64,000 nucleotides of DNA from Lysobacterales bacterium PRO7 (lineage in GTDB: Bacteria; Pseudomonadota; Gammaproteobacteria; Xanthomonadales; Rhodanobacteraceae), in assembly GCA_021404785.1 (NCBI GenBank), contig QWHH01000003.1:1-64000 (forward strand), written 5' to 3'. Below the pieces are notes generated by a model. The model had not been told where the DNA came from and did no database searches. It saw nothing but the letters and a program-made list of their open reading frames with translations. Of this stretch, positions 1 to 6,070 are shown one piece after another. Each line of letters opens with the position of its first letter. Within the stretch, counting starts at the first letter, position 1. A program made the position numbers and the translations under genes.

Positions 1-58
1 TGGCGGCGAGCGTCCATGCGTCATACCACTCAAACGATTGATGATGCCCGATTTGCAT
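1..58 (-). CDS. Partial cassette ORF at the left edge (5' end only)
   Basis: The minus strand opens an ATG at 58, four bases after the TTAGGC half-site of the neighbouring attC, and stays open for 19 codons (MQIGHHQSFEWYDAWTLAA) to the edge of the window. Position and orientation match the other cassette genes, whose starts lie close to the recombination boundary. The fragment is too short to assign a family, and its stop and its own attC are outside the window. Confidence 0.5.
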   Translation of the reverse strand, partial: MQIGHHQSFEWYDAWTLAA

Positions 59-61
59 GGC

Positions 62-152
62 GCCTAACGCTTGAGCTAAGCGGCGGCTGCCGCGATGAGT
101 TCCAGTTTACCGCAACCGACCCGCAGCCGTCCGCTTGAGCGAATAGTTAGCT
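62..152 (-). repeat. attC site A
   Basis: This is a 91-bp imperfect palindrome between GCCTAAC (62-68) and GTTAGCT (146-152). The inner arms are CGCTTGAGCTAAGCGG on the left and CCGCTTGAGCGAATA on the right. It follows the cassette 1 gene on the minus strand. The R'' box GTTAGCT matches the far end of cassette 1 (AGCTAAC at 635-641), not its own partner arm, as expected for an integrated cassette. Confidence 0.9.
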
Positions 153-173
153 GCGGGCTGAACGTACTGAGCC

Positions 174-620
174 TCACATTGCGATGGCGCCATTATGCAT
201 TACGCGCAGCAAGGTGCCGTTATGAAACAGAAAGCCCCATTGCTCAAAACCGGTATACCCACCATAGCTATTTTTTGCATTAACCAGCACGGGTAGCAAG
301 TACCCATAGTTGACCGCGCCACCCGAAATGAGCGGATCTTTCGTATAGCCGCGCTGAACGACGCCCCATTGATAACGCGCGCTTTCCGAGTCTTTTAGAT
401 GAAGGGTAAGCCACGACTCTGCCAATTGCTGCGCCGCCGATTGCTCAATGGAGGTGCCGTAGTCTGCTGCGCTTTGGGCAGCTTCTGTTGGTCGGCCATC
501 AAGAAATGTGCCGTCACGATTGAGCGCGTTGCCAGGTGCGAACGGGCGATACATCATGGCGTCGCAGCCTTGCAGTACAAAGGCGACTGTGCAGAGAAGC
601 GCCAACTTCGAAAACTGCAT
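174..620 (-). CDS. Cassette 1: hypothetical lipoprotein
   Basis: This 148-residue protein begins with a lipoprotein signal peptide: a Lys near the N-terminus, a hydrophobic stretch, then the lipobox LQGC with the acylated Cys at residue 19. The rest is soluble, with Gly/Tyr/Phe-rich segments near residues 105-130. It should be an outer- or inner-membrane-anchored periplasmic protein. The start at 620 has a GGGGGA ribosome-binding site a few bases upstream, and the gene fills the cassette between attC A and B. I recognise no domain. Its function is unknown; only the lipoprotein assignment is well supported. Confidence 0.75.
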   Translation of the reverse strand: MQFSKLALLCTVAFVLQGCDAMMYRPFAPGNALNRDGTFLDGRPTEAAQSAADYGTSIEQSAAQQLAESWLTLHLKDSESARYQWGVVQRGYTKDPLISGGAVNYGYLLPVLVNAKNSYGGYTGFEQWGFLFHNGTLLRVMHNGAIAM

Positions 621-634
621 AGATTTTCCCCCGT

Positions 635-725
635 AGCTAACGCTTGAGCTAAGCGGCGGCTGCCGCAGTGCCTAACAGTCTACCGCAACCGACCCGCAGC
701 CGTCCGCTTGAGCGAATAGTTAGGT
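635..725 (-). repeat. attC site B
   Basis: This 91-bp attC lies between AGCTAAC (635-641) and GTTAGGT (719-725). Its body is nearly identical to the other sites of the array, with TGCCGCAGTGCCTAACAGTC in the central spacer. The left arm belongs to cassette 1 and the right arm to cassette 2. Confidence 0.9.
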
Positions 726-732
726 GGCAACT

Positions 733-1086
733 TCAGTGGCAAGTGTAGTCGGACTTGAACACAATGCCTGCAACCCGGTCTGGCGAGGGAAGAACGACGA
801 CACTCGCGCCCAGCTTGCAGAGCTCGTTGGGAATTGCCGGACTACTGCATTTCATGAATTCGTTAGCCGCAGCCGGTTGGCCGGCCTCATCGGTGTAAGT
901 ACCGCCACCCGGCTTGCATGTGTAGCCGAGACGGACAAGAGCTGACGCGGCTTCGTGGTAATTTGACCCAACGGGGACGGCCTCCAATATTCGGCTGCGC
1001 TCAAAGGCGGCGACGTCTCCTGGATCAACTCCGCACGCCGCAAGAATGGGTAATACCGCGAGCACGATTGCTCGAAACCTGACCAT
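733..1086 (-). CDS. Cassette 2: small hypothetical lipoprotein
   Basis: The ATG at 1086 gives a 117-residue protein starting MVRFRAIVLAVLPILAACG, a typical lipoprotein signal with lipobox LAAC. The mature part has four further cysteines, which could form disulfides in the periplasm. A GTG two codons upstream (1092) is also in frame. I prefer the ATG because the bases TTAGGTG, part of the recombination core, sit just upstream of it at Shine-Dalgarno distance. No family was recognised. It is followed on its own strand by attC B. Confidence 0.7.
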   Translation of the reverse strand: MVRFRAIVLAVLPILAACGVDPGDVAAFERSRILEAVPVGSNYHEAASALVRLGYTCKPGGGTYTDEAGQPAAANEFMKCSSPAIPNELCKLGASVVVLPSPDRVAGIVFKSDYTCH

Positions 1087-1090
1087 TGAC

Positions 1091-1181
1091 ACCTAACGCT
1101 TGAGCTAAGCGGCGGCTGCCGCGGTGCCTAACAGTCTACCGCAACCGACCCGTAGCCGTCCGCTTGAGCGAATAGTTAGGC
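1091..1181 (-). repeat. attC site C
   Basis: This 91-bp attC lies between ACCTAAC (1091-1097) and GTTAGGC (1175-1181). It has a GTAGCC variant where most copies read GCAGCC. The ACCTAAC arm pairs with GTTAGGT of site B across cassette 2. Confidence 0.9.
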
Positions 1182-1277
1182 ACCTTTGGTGTGTTTCGCA
1201 AGCGAAGAGCACGGATTTGGCACCGTGCACAGATATGGATTGGTAGCGCATACGCAAAGTGTGCACAAGGCCGAATA

Positions 1278-1481
1278 CTATTTCAAATTGAAGTGGAGAA
1301 ACCCGCCTGATGTGAGAAATGCGGCGATAAAGAGCAGGCGGAATGCAACCCAATAGCGAAGTGTTTTGAGCCCGAATGCCTCGGGCATGGTTATGTTCCA
1401 CAGCCATTGAAAAATTGCTGCGCCCGCAAAGTAAAAGACGAAAGCGAACAATATGAGAAACAAATGCATCGCTGAAACCAT
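1278..1481 (-). CDS. Cassette 3: two-helix small membrane protein
   Basis: This 67-residue protein has two hydrophobic segments (about residues 5-27 and 43-63), so it is probably a small inner-membrane protein with both ends on one side. An AAGGAC sequence lies about ten bases before the ATG at 1481; a second ATG four codons later is possible. Roughly 95 bases between its stop and attC C carry no gene. A competing minus-strand frame (1105-1407) runs through the attC itself and is rejected. No family was recognised. Confidence 0.55.
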   Translation of the reverse strand: MVSAMHLFLILFAFVFYFAGAAIFQWLWNITMPEAFGLKTLRYWVAFRLLFIAAFLTSGGFLHFNLK

Positions 1482-1516
1482 GTGAGGTTTGTCCTTGTCG
1501 AAATGTACGGAAAGGG

Positions 1517-1607
1517 GCCTAACGCTTGAGCTAAGCGGCGGCTGCCGCGATGCCTAGCAGTTTACCGCAACCAACCCGCAGCCGTCCGCTTGAGCGAATA
1601 GTTAGGT
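1517..1607 (-). repeat. attC site D
   Basis: This 91-bp attC lies between GCCTAAC (1517-1523) and GTTAGGT (1601-1607). Small substitutions (TGCCTAGCAG, CCAACCC) distinguish it from its neighbours. Its right arm supplies the TAA stop codon of the cassette 4 gene. Confidence 0.9.
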
Positions 1608-1919
1608 GTTACGCAACGCGTTACGCAACCACCAAAGAATTGGGAAGCCAGCAGCCGCGGCCAGCAAAGCGCTTACAACCAGCAAGGTGAACGTCGGGCT
1701 AGGATACGTTGCCGGACCGAGCGGGGGATTGAATATGTGTCGAAGGGTTGGATAGAAAAAACTCTGTAGACCCCAAAATGAAAGAAACGCCAAAAGCGAG
1801 TACAAGGCGCGGCGTTTAACAGAGCGCCACGCCAGAGCGATAGCTATAAGAGGGAATAAAAAAAGCGGGGTAGCAGTGATTGCGATGATCTCATCCAACA
1901 ATAACTGTGTAGTGTCCAT
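1602..1919 (-). CDS. Cassette 4: hypothetical membrane protein
   Basis: The ATG at 1919 gives a 105-residue protein with three predicted membrane segments (about residues 12-30, 37-55 and 77-97). GTG at 1928 is in frame but sits on the recombination core. With the ATG start, the core bases TTAGGTG form a plausible ribosome-binding site seven bases upstream. The stop codon TAA (1604-1602) is part of the attC R'' box, so the reading frame uses the recombination site at both ends. No family was recognised. Confidence 0.65.
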   Translation of the reverse strand: MDTTQLLLDEIIAITATPLFLFPLIAIALAWRSVKRRALYSLLAFLSFWGLQSFFYPTLRHIFNPPLGPATYPSPTFTLLVVSALLAAAAGFPILWWLRNALRNT

Positions 1920-1926
1920 AAGTAAC

Positions 1927-2017
1927 ACCTAACGCTTGAGCTAAGCGGCGGCTGCCGCGATACCTGACAGTCTACCGCAACCGACCCGCAGCCGTCCGCT
2001 TGAGCGAATAGTTAGGG
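1927..2017 (-). repeat. attC site E
   Basis: This 91-bp attC lies between ACCTAAC (1927-1933) and GTTAGGG (2011-2017). The GTTAGGG arm departs from the GTTRRRY consensus in its last base, and CCCTAAC at 2371-2377 compensates at the other end of cassette 5. Confidence 0.9.
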
Positions 2018-2350
2018 GCCAGCGGGACGTATCTGCAATGGCCGCCACACATATAGGTACCAGAAGATTGGCATTGCGATCATGTTGCCGAGGAACAATA
2101 CGACAGCCCAGAGGGCGCGTTTCTCAACCGGAACATGTGTGGTCTTGAACAGATAGACGATGTAACTGGCAATGAGTACCCAACAGCCGAGAATAACGGC
2201 CATGTGTAAGCGAAACATGAAGTTGAACTGCGCCTCAGCCGCGCTATGGTCTTTTGGAAAAGGCGCTGACATTTCGCCGAAGAAGTAGAACATGTAGGCG
2301 AATGGCAAAAGCGTCACCAGCAGCCAAAGCAACGCGACGGTTCGATTCAT
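2012..2350 (-). CDS. Cassette 5: hypothetical membrane protein
   Basis: This 112-residue protein has three predicted membrane helices (about residues 5-24, 46-68 and 78-99). The loop between helices 1 and 2 is acidic and His-containing. GAGAG about ten bases upstream supports the ATG at 2350. The TAA stop at 2014-2012 lies inside attC E, directly after the codons for the terminal Ala-Gly-Pro. No family was recognised. Its size and topology resemble the cassette 4 product, but I see no clear sequence similarity between them. Confidence 0.7.
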   Translation of the reverse strand: MNRTVALLWLLVTLLPFAYMFYFFGEMSAPFPKDHSAAEAQFNFMFRLHMAVILGCWVLIASYIVYLFKTTHVPVEKRALWAVVLFLGNMIAMPIFWYLYVWRPLQIRPAGP

Positions 2351-2370
2351 TGATGCACTCTCACGATGGC

Positions 2371-2460
2371 CCCTAACGCTTGAGCTAAGCGGCGGCTGCC
2401 GCAGACGTATGATAGTACCGCAACCGACTCACAGCCGTCCGCTTGAGCGAATAGTTAGGC
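2371..2460 (-). repeat. attC site F
   Basis: This 90-bp attC lies between CCCTAAC (2371-2377) and GTTAGGC (2454-2460). The central spacer is the most divergent of the main group (GCAGACGTATGATAGTACCG), and CTCACAGCC replaces CCCGCAGCC. Confidence 0.88.
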
Positions 2461-2769
2461 ATGTGAACTGCCGAAGCCGATTGAGATAGAGAACTAAGAA
2501 TACTGCAACGAAGCGACGCGTGCATAGCCAGCGGCGCTACGAAGCCGAGCGGCCGTGGCCTGCGCCGCGAGCGCGCCGATCAGCGATGGCGAGGGCTGCA
2601 CGCTACGAAATAAGGGAATGATTTTTGATGACCCTGATGCGCGCCCAGCAGGAAACTGAGCGACCGATCACGCAGGCCAGCCAAGCGTTGCACAAAAGCG
2701 CCGAAAAGAACGTGAACCGGCATGCACGCAGTGGGCTGCGCCAAACACCAGAAATATAAGCCTGGACAG
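2461..2769 (-). other. Cassette 6: no convincing gene; diverged copy of cassette 10
   Basis: This roughly 310-bp cassette body has no reading frame with a credible start inside it. Its right half aligns with cassette 10. Over 137 hand-aligned bases (about 2633-2769 against 4757-4893) I count about 22 mismatches, roughly 84% identity. A minus-strand frame encoding RLIFLVFGAA and SFRRFC is shared by both copies but is open at the cassette edge, so it could only be translated as a fusion with sequence upstream of the junction. Substitutions do not favour third codon positions in either strand's shared frame. Confidence 0.6.
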
Positions 2770-2860
2770 CCCTAACGCTTGAGCTAAGCGGCTGGCGCCG
2801 CGATGCCTTCCAGTATAGCGCAACCGACCCGCGCCAGTCCGCTTGAGCGAATAGTTAGAC
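2770..2860 (-). repeat. attC site G (variant)
   Basis: This 91-bp attC lies between CCCTAAC (2770-2776) and GTTAGAC (2854-2860). It carries paired changes relative to the rest: GGCTGGCGCC on the left and GCGCCAGTCC on the right replace GGCGGCTGCC and GCAGCCGTCC. The changes are complementary, so the folded hairpin stem is preserved. Confidence 0.88.
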
Positions 2861-2865
2861 GGCAT

Positions 2866-3273
2866 TCATACGCCGTACGACCAGAGCGGGATGAAACTCT
2901 TGCGGTACCGCCAGAACATTAGCAACCATACAAGCGCCCAGCCTGCGCCCCAAGCGTACATGCCGGTAAGAAAAGTGTGAAAAAACAGGATAATGACAAC
3001 CGAGGGGCCTAGAATTGCTAGGCCCAACGGTGCGGTGCGCTGAAAAAGTAGTGCAAGCCCGCCGACGAGATAACATGCGGCCAGTGTTGGGTACATGAAG
3101 CCACTTGCCTCCAGCGCGTCTGAAAAGGCCTGCGCCGTCGAATTGGGCTGGTGCATATGAATGGCGGCACCGTGCAGCAGTTTACCCAACACAATGTAGC
3201 CGACATACATAAAGTACGCAGCGTACAACCAGCGCAGCAGTCTCCAGAACCAGGTTGCCAATTGACCTTGCAT
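2866..3273 (-). CDS. Cassette 7: DoxX-like membrane protein
   Basis: The ATG at 3273, preceded by GAGGGG at a spacing of nine, gives a 135-residue protein. Four hydrophobic segments (about residues 10-32, 60-78, 84-105 and 110-128) and the MYPTLAACYLVGGLALL stretch resemble the DoxX/DoxX-like family of small four-helix membrane proteins, some of which act with redox partners. The assignment is by topology and motif flavour only; the substrate is unknown. A TTG three codons upstream is in frame but has no better support. Confidence 0.65.
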   Translation of the reverse strand: MQGQLATWFWRLLRWLYAAYFMYVGYIVLGKLLHGAAIHMHQPNSTAQAFSDALEASGFMYPTLAACYLVGGLALLFQRTAPLGLAILGPSVVIILFFHTFLTGMYAWGAGWALVWLLMFWRYRKSFIPLWSYGV

Positions 3274-3304
3274 CGTTCTCAACCCCTCAGTGAGGAAGAA
3301 TGCC

Positions 3305-3395
3305 GTCTAACGCCTGAGCTAAGCGGCGGCTGCCGCAGTGCCTAACAGTCTACCGCAACCGACCCGCAGCCGTCCGCTTGAGCGAATAGTTAGGC
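3305..3395 (-). repeat. attC site H
   Basis: This 91-bp attC lies between GTCTAAC (3305-3311) and GTTAGGC (3389-3395). One base differs in the left arm (CGCCTGAGC instead of CGCTTGAGC). Its left arm pairs with GTTAGAC of site G across cassette 7. Confidence 0.9.
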
Positions 3396-3764
3396 ACCGT
3401 TGGATATTGCCCAAACGAGCTCGGCGAGCGCTTGACGCGCGGACGTGTGAAACCACTCGCGAGCACGCCCAGAGCGGGGATAGAGATGCCGAACCTGACG
3501 GAGAAGCTCCGCCTCGAAGCCCGGAAGCTGAGCAGCAGGCAACGCGAGAACGGGAAAGAACGCAACCTCGGACTGAAACGTTGCGATGTACTGCCGCTCC
3601 CGGGACGCGAAGCTGTGCCGCGCTATACCGACCTTCGTGTGCTCTGAGTTTACGAACGTCTTGTGCCCCGGATATGTAGGCTTCAATGTGGTACATGTGG
3701 GGAAGGCAAGGTAAACGCCAGTCGACGTTTTTTCGATGTTAGCAGCAACGTTCTCATAGCGCAT
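3390..3764 (-). CDS. Cassette 8: possible GIY-YIG-type nuclease-like protein
   Basis: This 124-residue soluble protein has a TKVGIA stretch followed by an Arg-containing helix (ASRERQYIATF, about residues 52-62) and a C-terminal EAELLRQVRHL...REWF segment. That order recalls small GIY-YIG proteins of the T5orf172/MUG113 type, where an Arg and a late Glu are catalytic. I do not see a clean GIY...YIG pair at the N-terminus, so this is only a suggestion. The TAA stop (3392-3390) is supplied by attC H. The start at 3764 follows the core GTTAGGC by a few bases. Confidence 0.55.
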   Translation of the reverse strand: MRYENVAANIEKTSTGVYLAFPTCTTLKPTYPGHKTFVNSEHTKVGIARHSFASRERQYIATFQSEVAFFPVLALPAAQLPGFEAELLRQVRHLYPRSGRAREWFHTSARQALAELVWAISNGA

Positions 3765-3772
3765 GTTGAGGT

Positions 3773-3863
3773 GCCTAACGCTTGAGCTAAGCGGCGGCTG
3801 CCGCGATGCCTAACAGGCTACCACAACTGACCCGCAGCCGTCCGCTTGAGCGAATAGTTATGC
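3773..3863 (-). repeat. attC site I
   Basis: This 91-bp attC lies between GCCTAAC (3773-3779) and GTTATGC (3857-3863). The GTTATGC arm is unusual for this array and matches GCATAAC at 4494-4500, the other end of cassette 9. Confidence 0.9.
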
Positions 3864-4079
3864 GCCGCTGCTGCAACAAGAACTGCTCTGCTGGATGGAC
3901 GGACACTTGACTGTGCCATACGAACAGAAAACGCAACAATCTCCGGGGAGCGGCTTGAGCAAAGCGTGACACCCCTTGCACTCGTAGAACCATTGGCATG
4001 CATTGGTGGGCATGGTTTCTTGCGCGGTGGCACCACACTCCGGACAGGTGATAACTGACTCTAGCTCGATACGCGACAC
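3858..4079 (-). CDS. Cassette 9, gene 2: GDCCVxC-type cysteine-rich protein
   Basis: The GTG at 4079 gives a 73-residue protein with four cysteine groups: CPEC (12-15), C34/C37, the signature GDCCVFC (46-52) and C59, then a Ser/Cys-rich tail. This matches small proteins annotated as GDCCVxC-domain proteins that often accompany mercury-resistance genes; metal or thiol chemistry is likely, but the reaction is not known to me. It overlaps the 3' end of merC by 19 bases with AAGGTG upstream, so the two are probably translationally coupled. The TAA stop lies in attC I. Confidence 0.75.
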   Translation of the reverse strand: MSRIELESVITCPECGATAQETMPTNACQWFYECKGCHALLKPLPGDCCVFCSYGTVKCPSIQQSSSCCSSGA

Positions 4080-4459
4080 GTTGGCACCTTGACGGGCAGG
4101 AGAAGATCTAGGACTGACATGAAAAGCATGAGCGCAATGCCTGCGTAGAAAAGGTAGATGCTCCAGTCTTGGCTCCAGACCACAAGCAGCGCAAACAATA
4201 CTGCGACCGGGCCAAGCACCGAGAGTAAACCGCGTGCGATCTGGCGATGCCGGTACCACGCCCAGGCATTTACCAGGAGCGCAAGCACCGCCAGACCAGG
4301 CAGCAGCTTGTGGAACAGAAAGCCCTCGTACTGCCCGAGGAAGCCGAGGCCGATGGCAGCGCCGAGTGACCCCAACGCTGGAAAGCAGCCGGCGCAGGAC
4401 ATTGCAGAAACCAGCGCGCCCAAGCTGCTGGTTTTGTCGAGTACACGTGTGACGCTCAT
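4061..4459 (-). CDS. merC: Cassette 9, gene 1: MerC-family mercuric transport protein
   Basis: This 132-residue inner-membrane protein has four hydrophobic segments and the MerC hallmark near the N-terminus: SLGALVSAMSCAGCFPALGS, with Cys22 and Cys25 in the first helix as the expected Hg(II)-binding pair. MerC takes up mercuric ions into the cytoplasm. GAGGAAA four bases before the ATG at 4459 decides the start over an in-frame TTG at 4471. It is first in a two-gene cassette with the GDCCVxC protein. No merA, merT, merP or merR is visible in the window, so full mercury resistance cannot be claimed. Confidence 0.85.
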   Translation of the reverse strand: MSVTRVLDKTSSLGALVSAMSCAGCFPALGSLGAAIGLGFLGQYEGFLFHKLLPGLAVLALLVNAWAWYRHRQIARGLLSVLGPVAVLFALLVVWSQDWSIYLFYAGIALMLFMSVLDLLLPVKVPTCRVSS

Positions 4460-4493
4460 ACTTTTCCTCAATTAACAGAGCAGTTTCAAAGGC

Positions 4494-4584
4494 GCATAAC
4501 GCTTGAGCTAAGCGGCGGCTGCCGCGATACCTGACAGTCTACCGCAACCGACCCGCAGCCGTCCGCTTGAGCGAATAGTTAGGC
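4494..4584 (-). repeat. attC site J
   Basis: This 91-bp attC lies between GCATAAC (4494-4500) and GTTAGGC (4578-4584) and is the site nearest the integrase. Its spacer (GATACCTGACAGTC) is identical to that of site E. Confidence 0.9.
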
Positions 4585-4894
4585 ATGTGGACCTCCGAAG
4601 CCAGCGGCGAGCGGTAACCTGAGCGGAGCTTAGCGAAGAAACACGAGCCTAGCCAGCGGCGCTACGAAGCCATGCGGTCGTGGCCTGCGCCGGATGGCGC
4701 GCCCGTCAGCACTGGCGAGGGCTGCACGCTGCGAAATAAGGTGATGATTTTGAGGACCCTGTGGCGCGCCCGTCAGGAAACTAAGCAACCGACCGCGCAG
4801 GCCAGCCAAACCTTGCACAAAAGCGCCGAAAAGAACGTAAGCCGACACACGCGCAGCAGGCTGCACCAAACACCAGAAAAATGAGCCTACACAG
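4585..4894 (-). other. Cassette 10: attI-proximal cassette without a convincing gene
   Basis: This is the first cassette after attI and so probably the most recently inserted. It has no reading frame with a credible internal start on the minus strand. A 46-codon plus-strand frame (ATG near 4744 to TGA near 4882) and a minus-strand frame with RLIFLVFGAA are both shared with cassette 6, but substitutions between the copies are largely nonsynonymous in both. Two internal direct repeats of GACGGGCGCGCCA occur on the minus strand. It could encode a structured RNA, act as a spacer, or be a decayed gene. Confidence 0.6.
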
Positions 4895-4965
4895 GCCTAA
4901 CGCTAAGTATCGCCCCAAAACGGGGCGTTGGCCGGTATCGTCGACGCTGCAGGCGCGATCGTCAA
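4895..4965 (-). other. attI recombination site and leader
   Basis: The core GCCTAAC (4895-4901; GTTAGGC on the minus strand) joins cassette 10 to sequence with no attC arms, which marks attI. Just inside is a hairpin, CGCCCC (4911-4916) with GGGGCG (4922-4927), that could bind integrase or affect transcription. The right limit is approximate. The site lies upstream of intI, as in other integrons. Confidence 0.75.
4937..4965 (-). promoter_or_regulatory. Candidate cassette promoter Pc
   Basis: On the minus strand TTGACG (4965-4960) is followed after 17 bases by GACGAT (4942-4937), about 40 bases before the attI core and directed into the cassette array. The -35 box is close to consensus and the -10 box matches TATAAT at only three positions, so the promoter would be weak. 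Position and orientation are what is expected of an integron Pc. Confidence 0.4.
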
Positions 4966-5059
4966 GACGTTTTCCTACACGCAATCAGCCTGTTGCCTGA
5001 TGGCTGCCCGATGCTGCGGCGCGCAAGATGGCGCGCATCTCTCCATCGGCGGGGTTGTG

Positions 5060-6067
5060 ATGCGTTACGAGCATGAAAATGGGGGCGTAACAACCGGGGT
5101 TATCAAGTCGCCGAAACCACGCTTGATCGACGAAGTTCGCCGCAAGTTGCGTTACAAACACTACAGTTTACGCACGGAGCAAGCCTATCTGGGCTGGATT
5201 CGCCGGTTCATTTTGGCCAGCGGCAAGCGCCATCCGCGCGAGCTGGGCGGCGGCGACATCGAGGTGTTCCTTTCGCGTCTGGCGACGCTGGACAATGTAG
5301 CGGCGGGCACGCAGAACCAGGCGCTGTCGGCAATCCTGTTTCTCTACAAGCAAGTGCTGCGGATCGATCCGCCGTGGTTGAGCAACGTCGTCCGCGCCAA
5401 GCGCACGCGGCGCGTGCCGACTGTGTTGTCGCGCGACGAAGTTCGGCGTCTGCTGGCCGCGATGGATGCGCGACCGTGGCTGCTGGCGAGCCTGCTCTAC
5501 GGCAGCGGCATGCGCATCATGGAAGCCTTGCGCCTGCGCGTGAAGGACGTGGATTTTGCGCACAACGAGATCACGGTGCGCGACGGCAAGGGCAGCAAGG
5601 ATCGTCGCACCGTGTTGCCGCGCTCGCTGGTGGAACCGTTGCAGCGCGAGATCGAACGCACGCGCATCCTGCACGAGCATGATCTTGCCGAAGGCTTCGG
5701 CGCGGTCTGGCTGCCGCATGCGCTGGCGCGCAAGAATCCCGGCGCGGAACGCGATTTCGCCTGGCAGTATGTATTTCCTTCCGAACGCCGTTCGACCGAT
5801 CCGCGCGGCGGCGCCGTGCGCCGCCAGCACGTCGACGATGCGGTGCTGTCGCGCGCGCTCAAGCAGGCGCGCGAGCGCGCGGGCATCATCAAGCCGTTGT
5901 CCGCGCACACGTTGCGCCACAGTTTCGCGACGCACCTGATCGAATCCGGTTCCGACATCCGCACCGTGCAGGAACTGCTCGGCCACAAGGACGTAGCGAC
6001 CACGCAGATCTACACGCACGTACTCAACCGCGGCGGCAACGGCGTGATCAGTCCGTTGGATCGATGA
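5060..6067 (+). CDS. intI: Integron integrase (tyrosine recombinase)
   Basis: This 335-residue recombinase inserts and excises cassettes at attI and attC. Catalytic residues are all visible: Arg152 ([11 protein letters not shown]), Lys177/Lys180 region, His283 and Arg286 ([10 protein letters not shown]), His309 (LLGHK) and Tyr318 (IYTHV). The integron-specific insert that separates IntI from XerC/D lies at about residues 213-240, with [17 protein letters not shown] chose ATG 5060, after GGCGGGG, because it gives the usual IntI length; in-frame codons back to 4928 would add an unrelated 44-residue extension. The gene appears intact, so the integron may be active. It ends three bases before the convergent peptidase gene. 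Confidence 0.95.
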   Translation: MRYEHENGGVTTGVIKSPKPRLIDEVRRKLRYKHYSLRTEQAYLGWIRRFILASGKRHPRELGGGDIEVFLSRLATLDNVAAGTQNQALSAILFLYKQVLRIDPPWLSNVVRAKRTRRVPTVLSRDEVRRLLAAMDARPWLLASLLYGSGMRIMEALRLRVKDVDFAHNEITVRDGKGSKDRRTVLPRSLVEPLQREIERTRILHEHDLAEGFGAVWLPHALARKNPGAERDFAWQYVFPSERRSTDPRGGAVRRQHVDDAVLSRALKQARERAGIIKPLSAHTLRHSFATHLIESGSDIRTVQELLGHKDVATTQIYTHVLNRGGNGVISPLDR

Positions 6068-6070
6068 CGG

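Noticed and set aside
1105-1407. Minus-strand frame ending with an Ala-rich tail, with similar frames at 3319-3696 and 3787-4038
   Set aside because: All run through attC sites and share the translated attC sequence (TIRSSGRLRV). They are read-through of the recombination site, not genes.
62-4584. Regular repeats that could suggest a CRISPR array
   Set aside because: Repeats are 90-91 bp palindromes with units of 300-700 bp carrying genes, next to an integrase. No cas genes. This is an integron.
4672-4884. Plus-strand 70-codon frame in cassette 10 as a gene
   Set aside because: Opposite to cassette direction, and its paralogue in cassette 6 differs mostly at nonsynonymous sites, so no sign of coding selection.
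4928-5059. Longer intI start (TTG 4928 or ATG 5000)
   Set aside because: The extra residues do not resemble IntI, and would place attI and the candidate promoter inside the gene.
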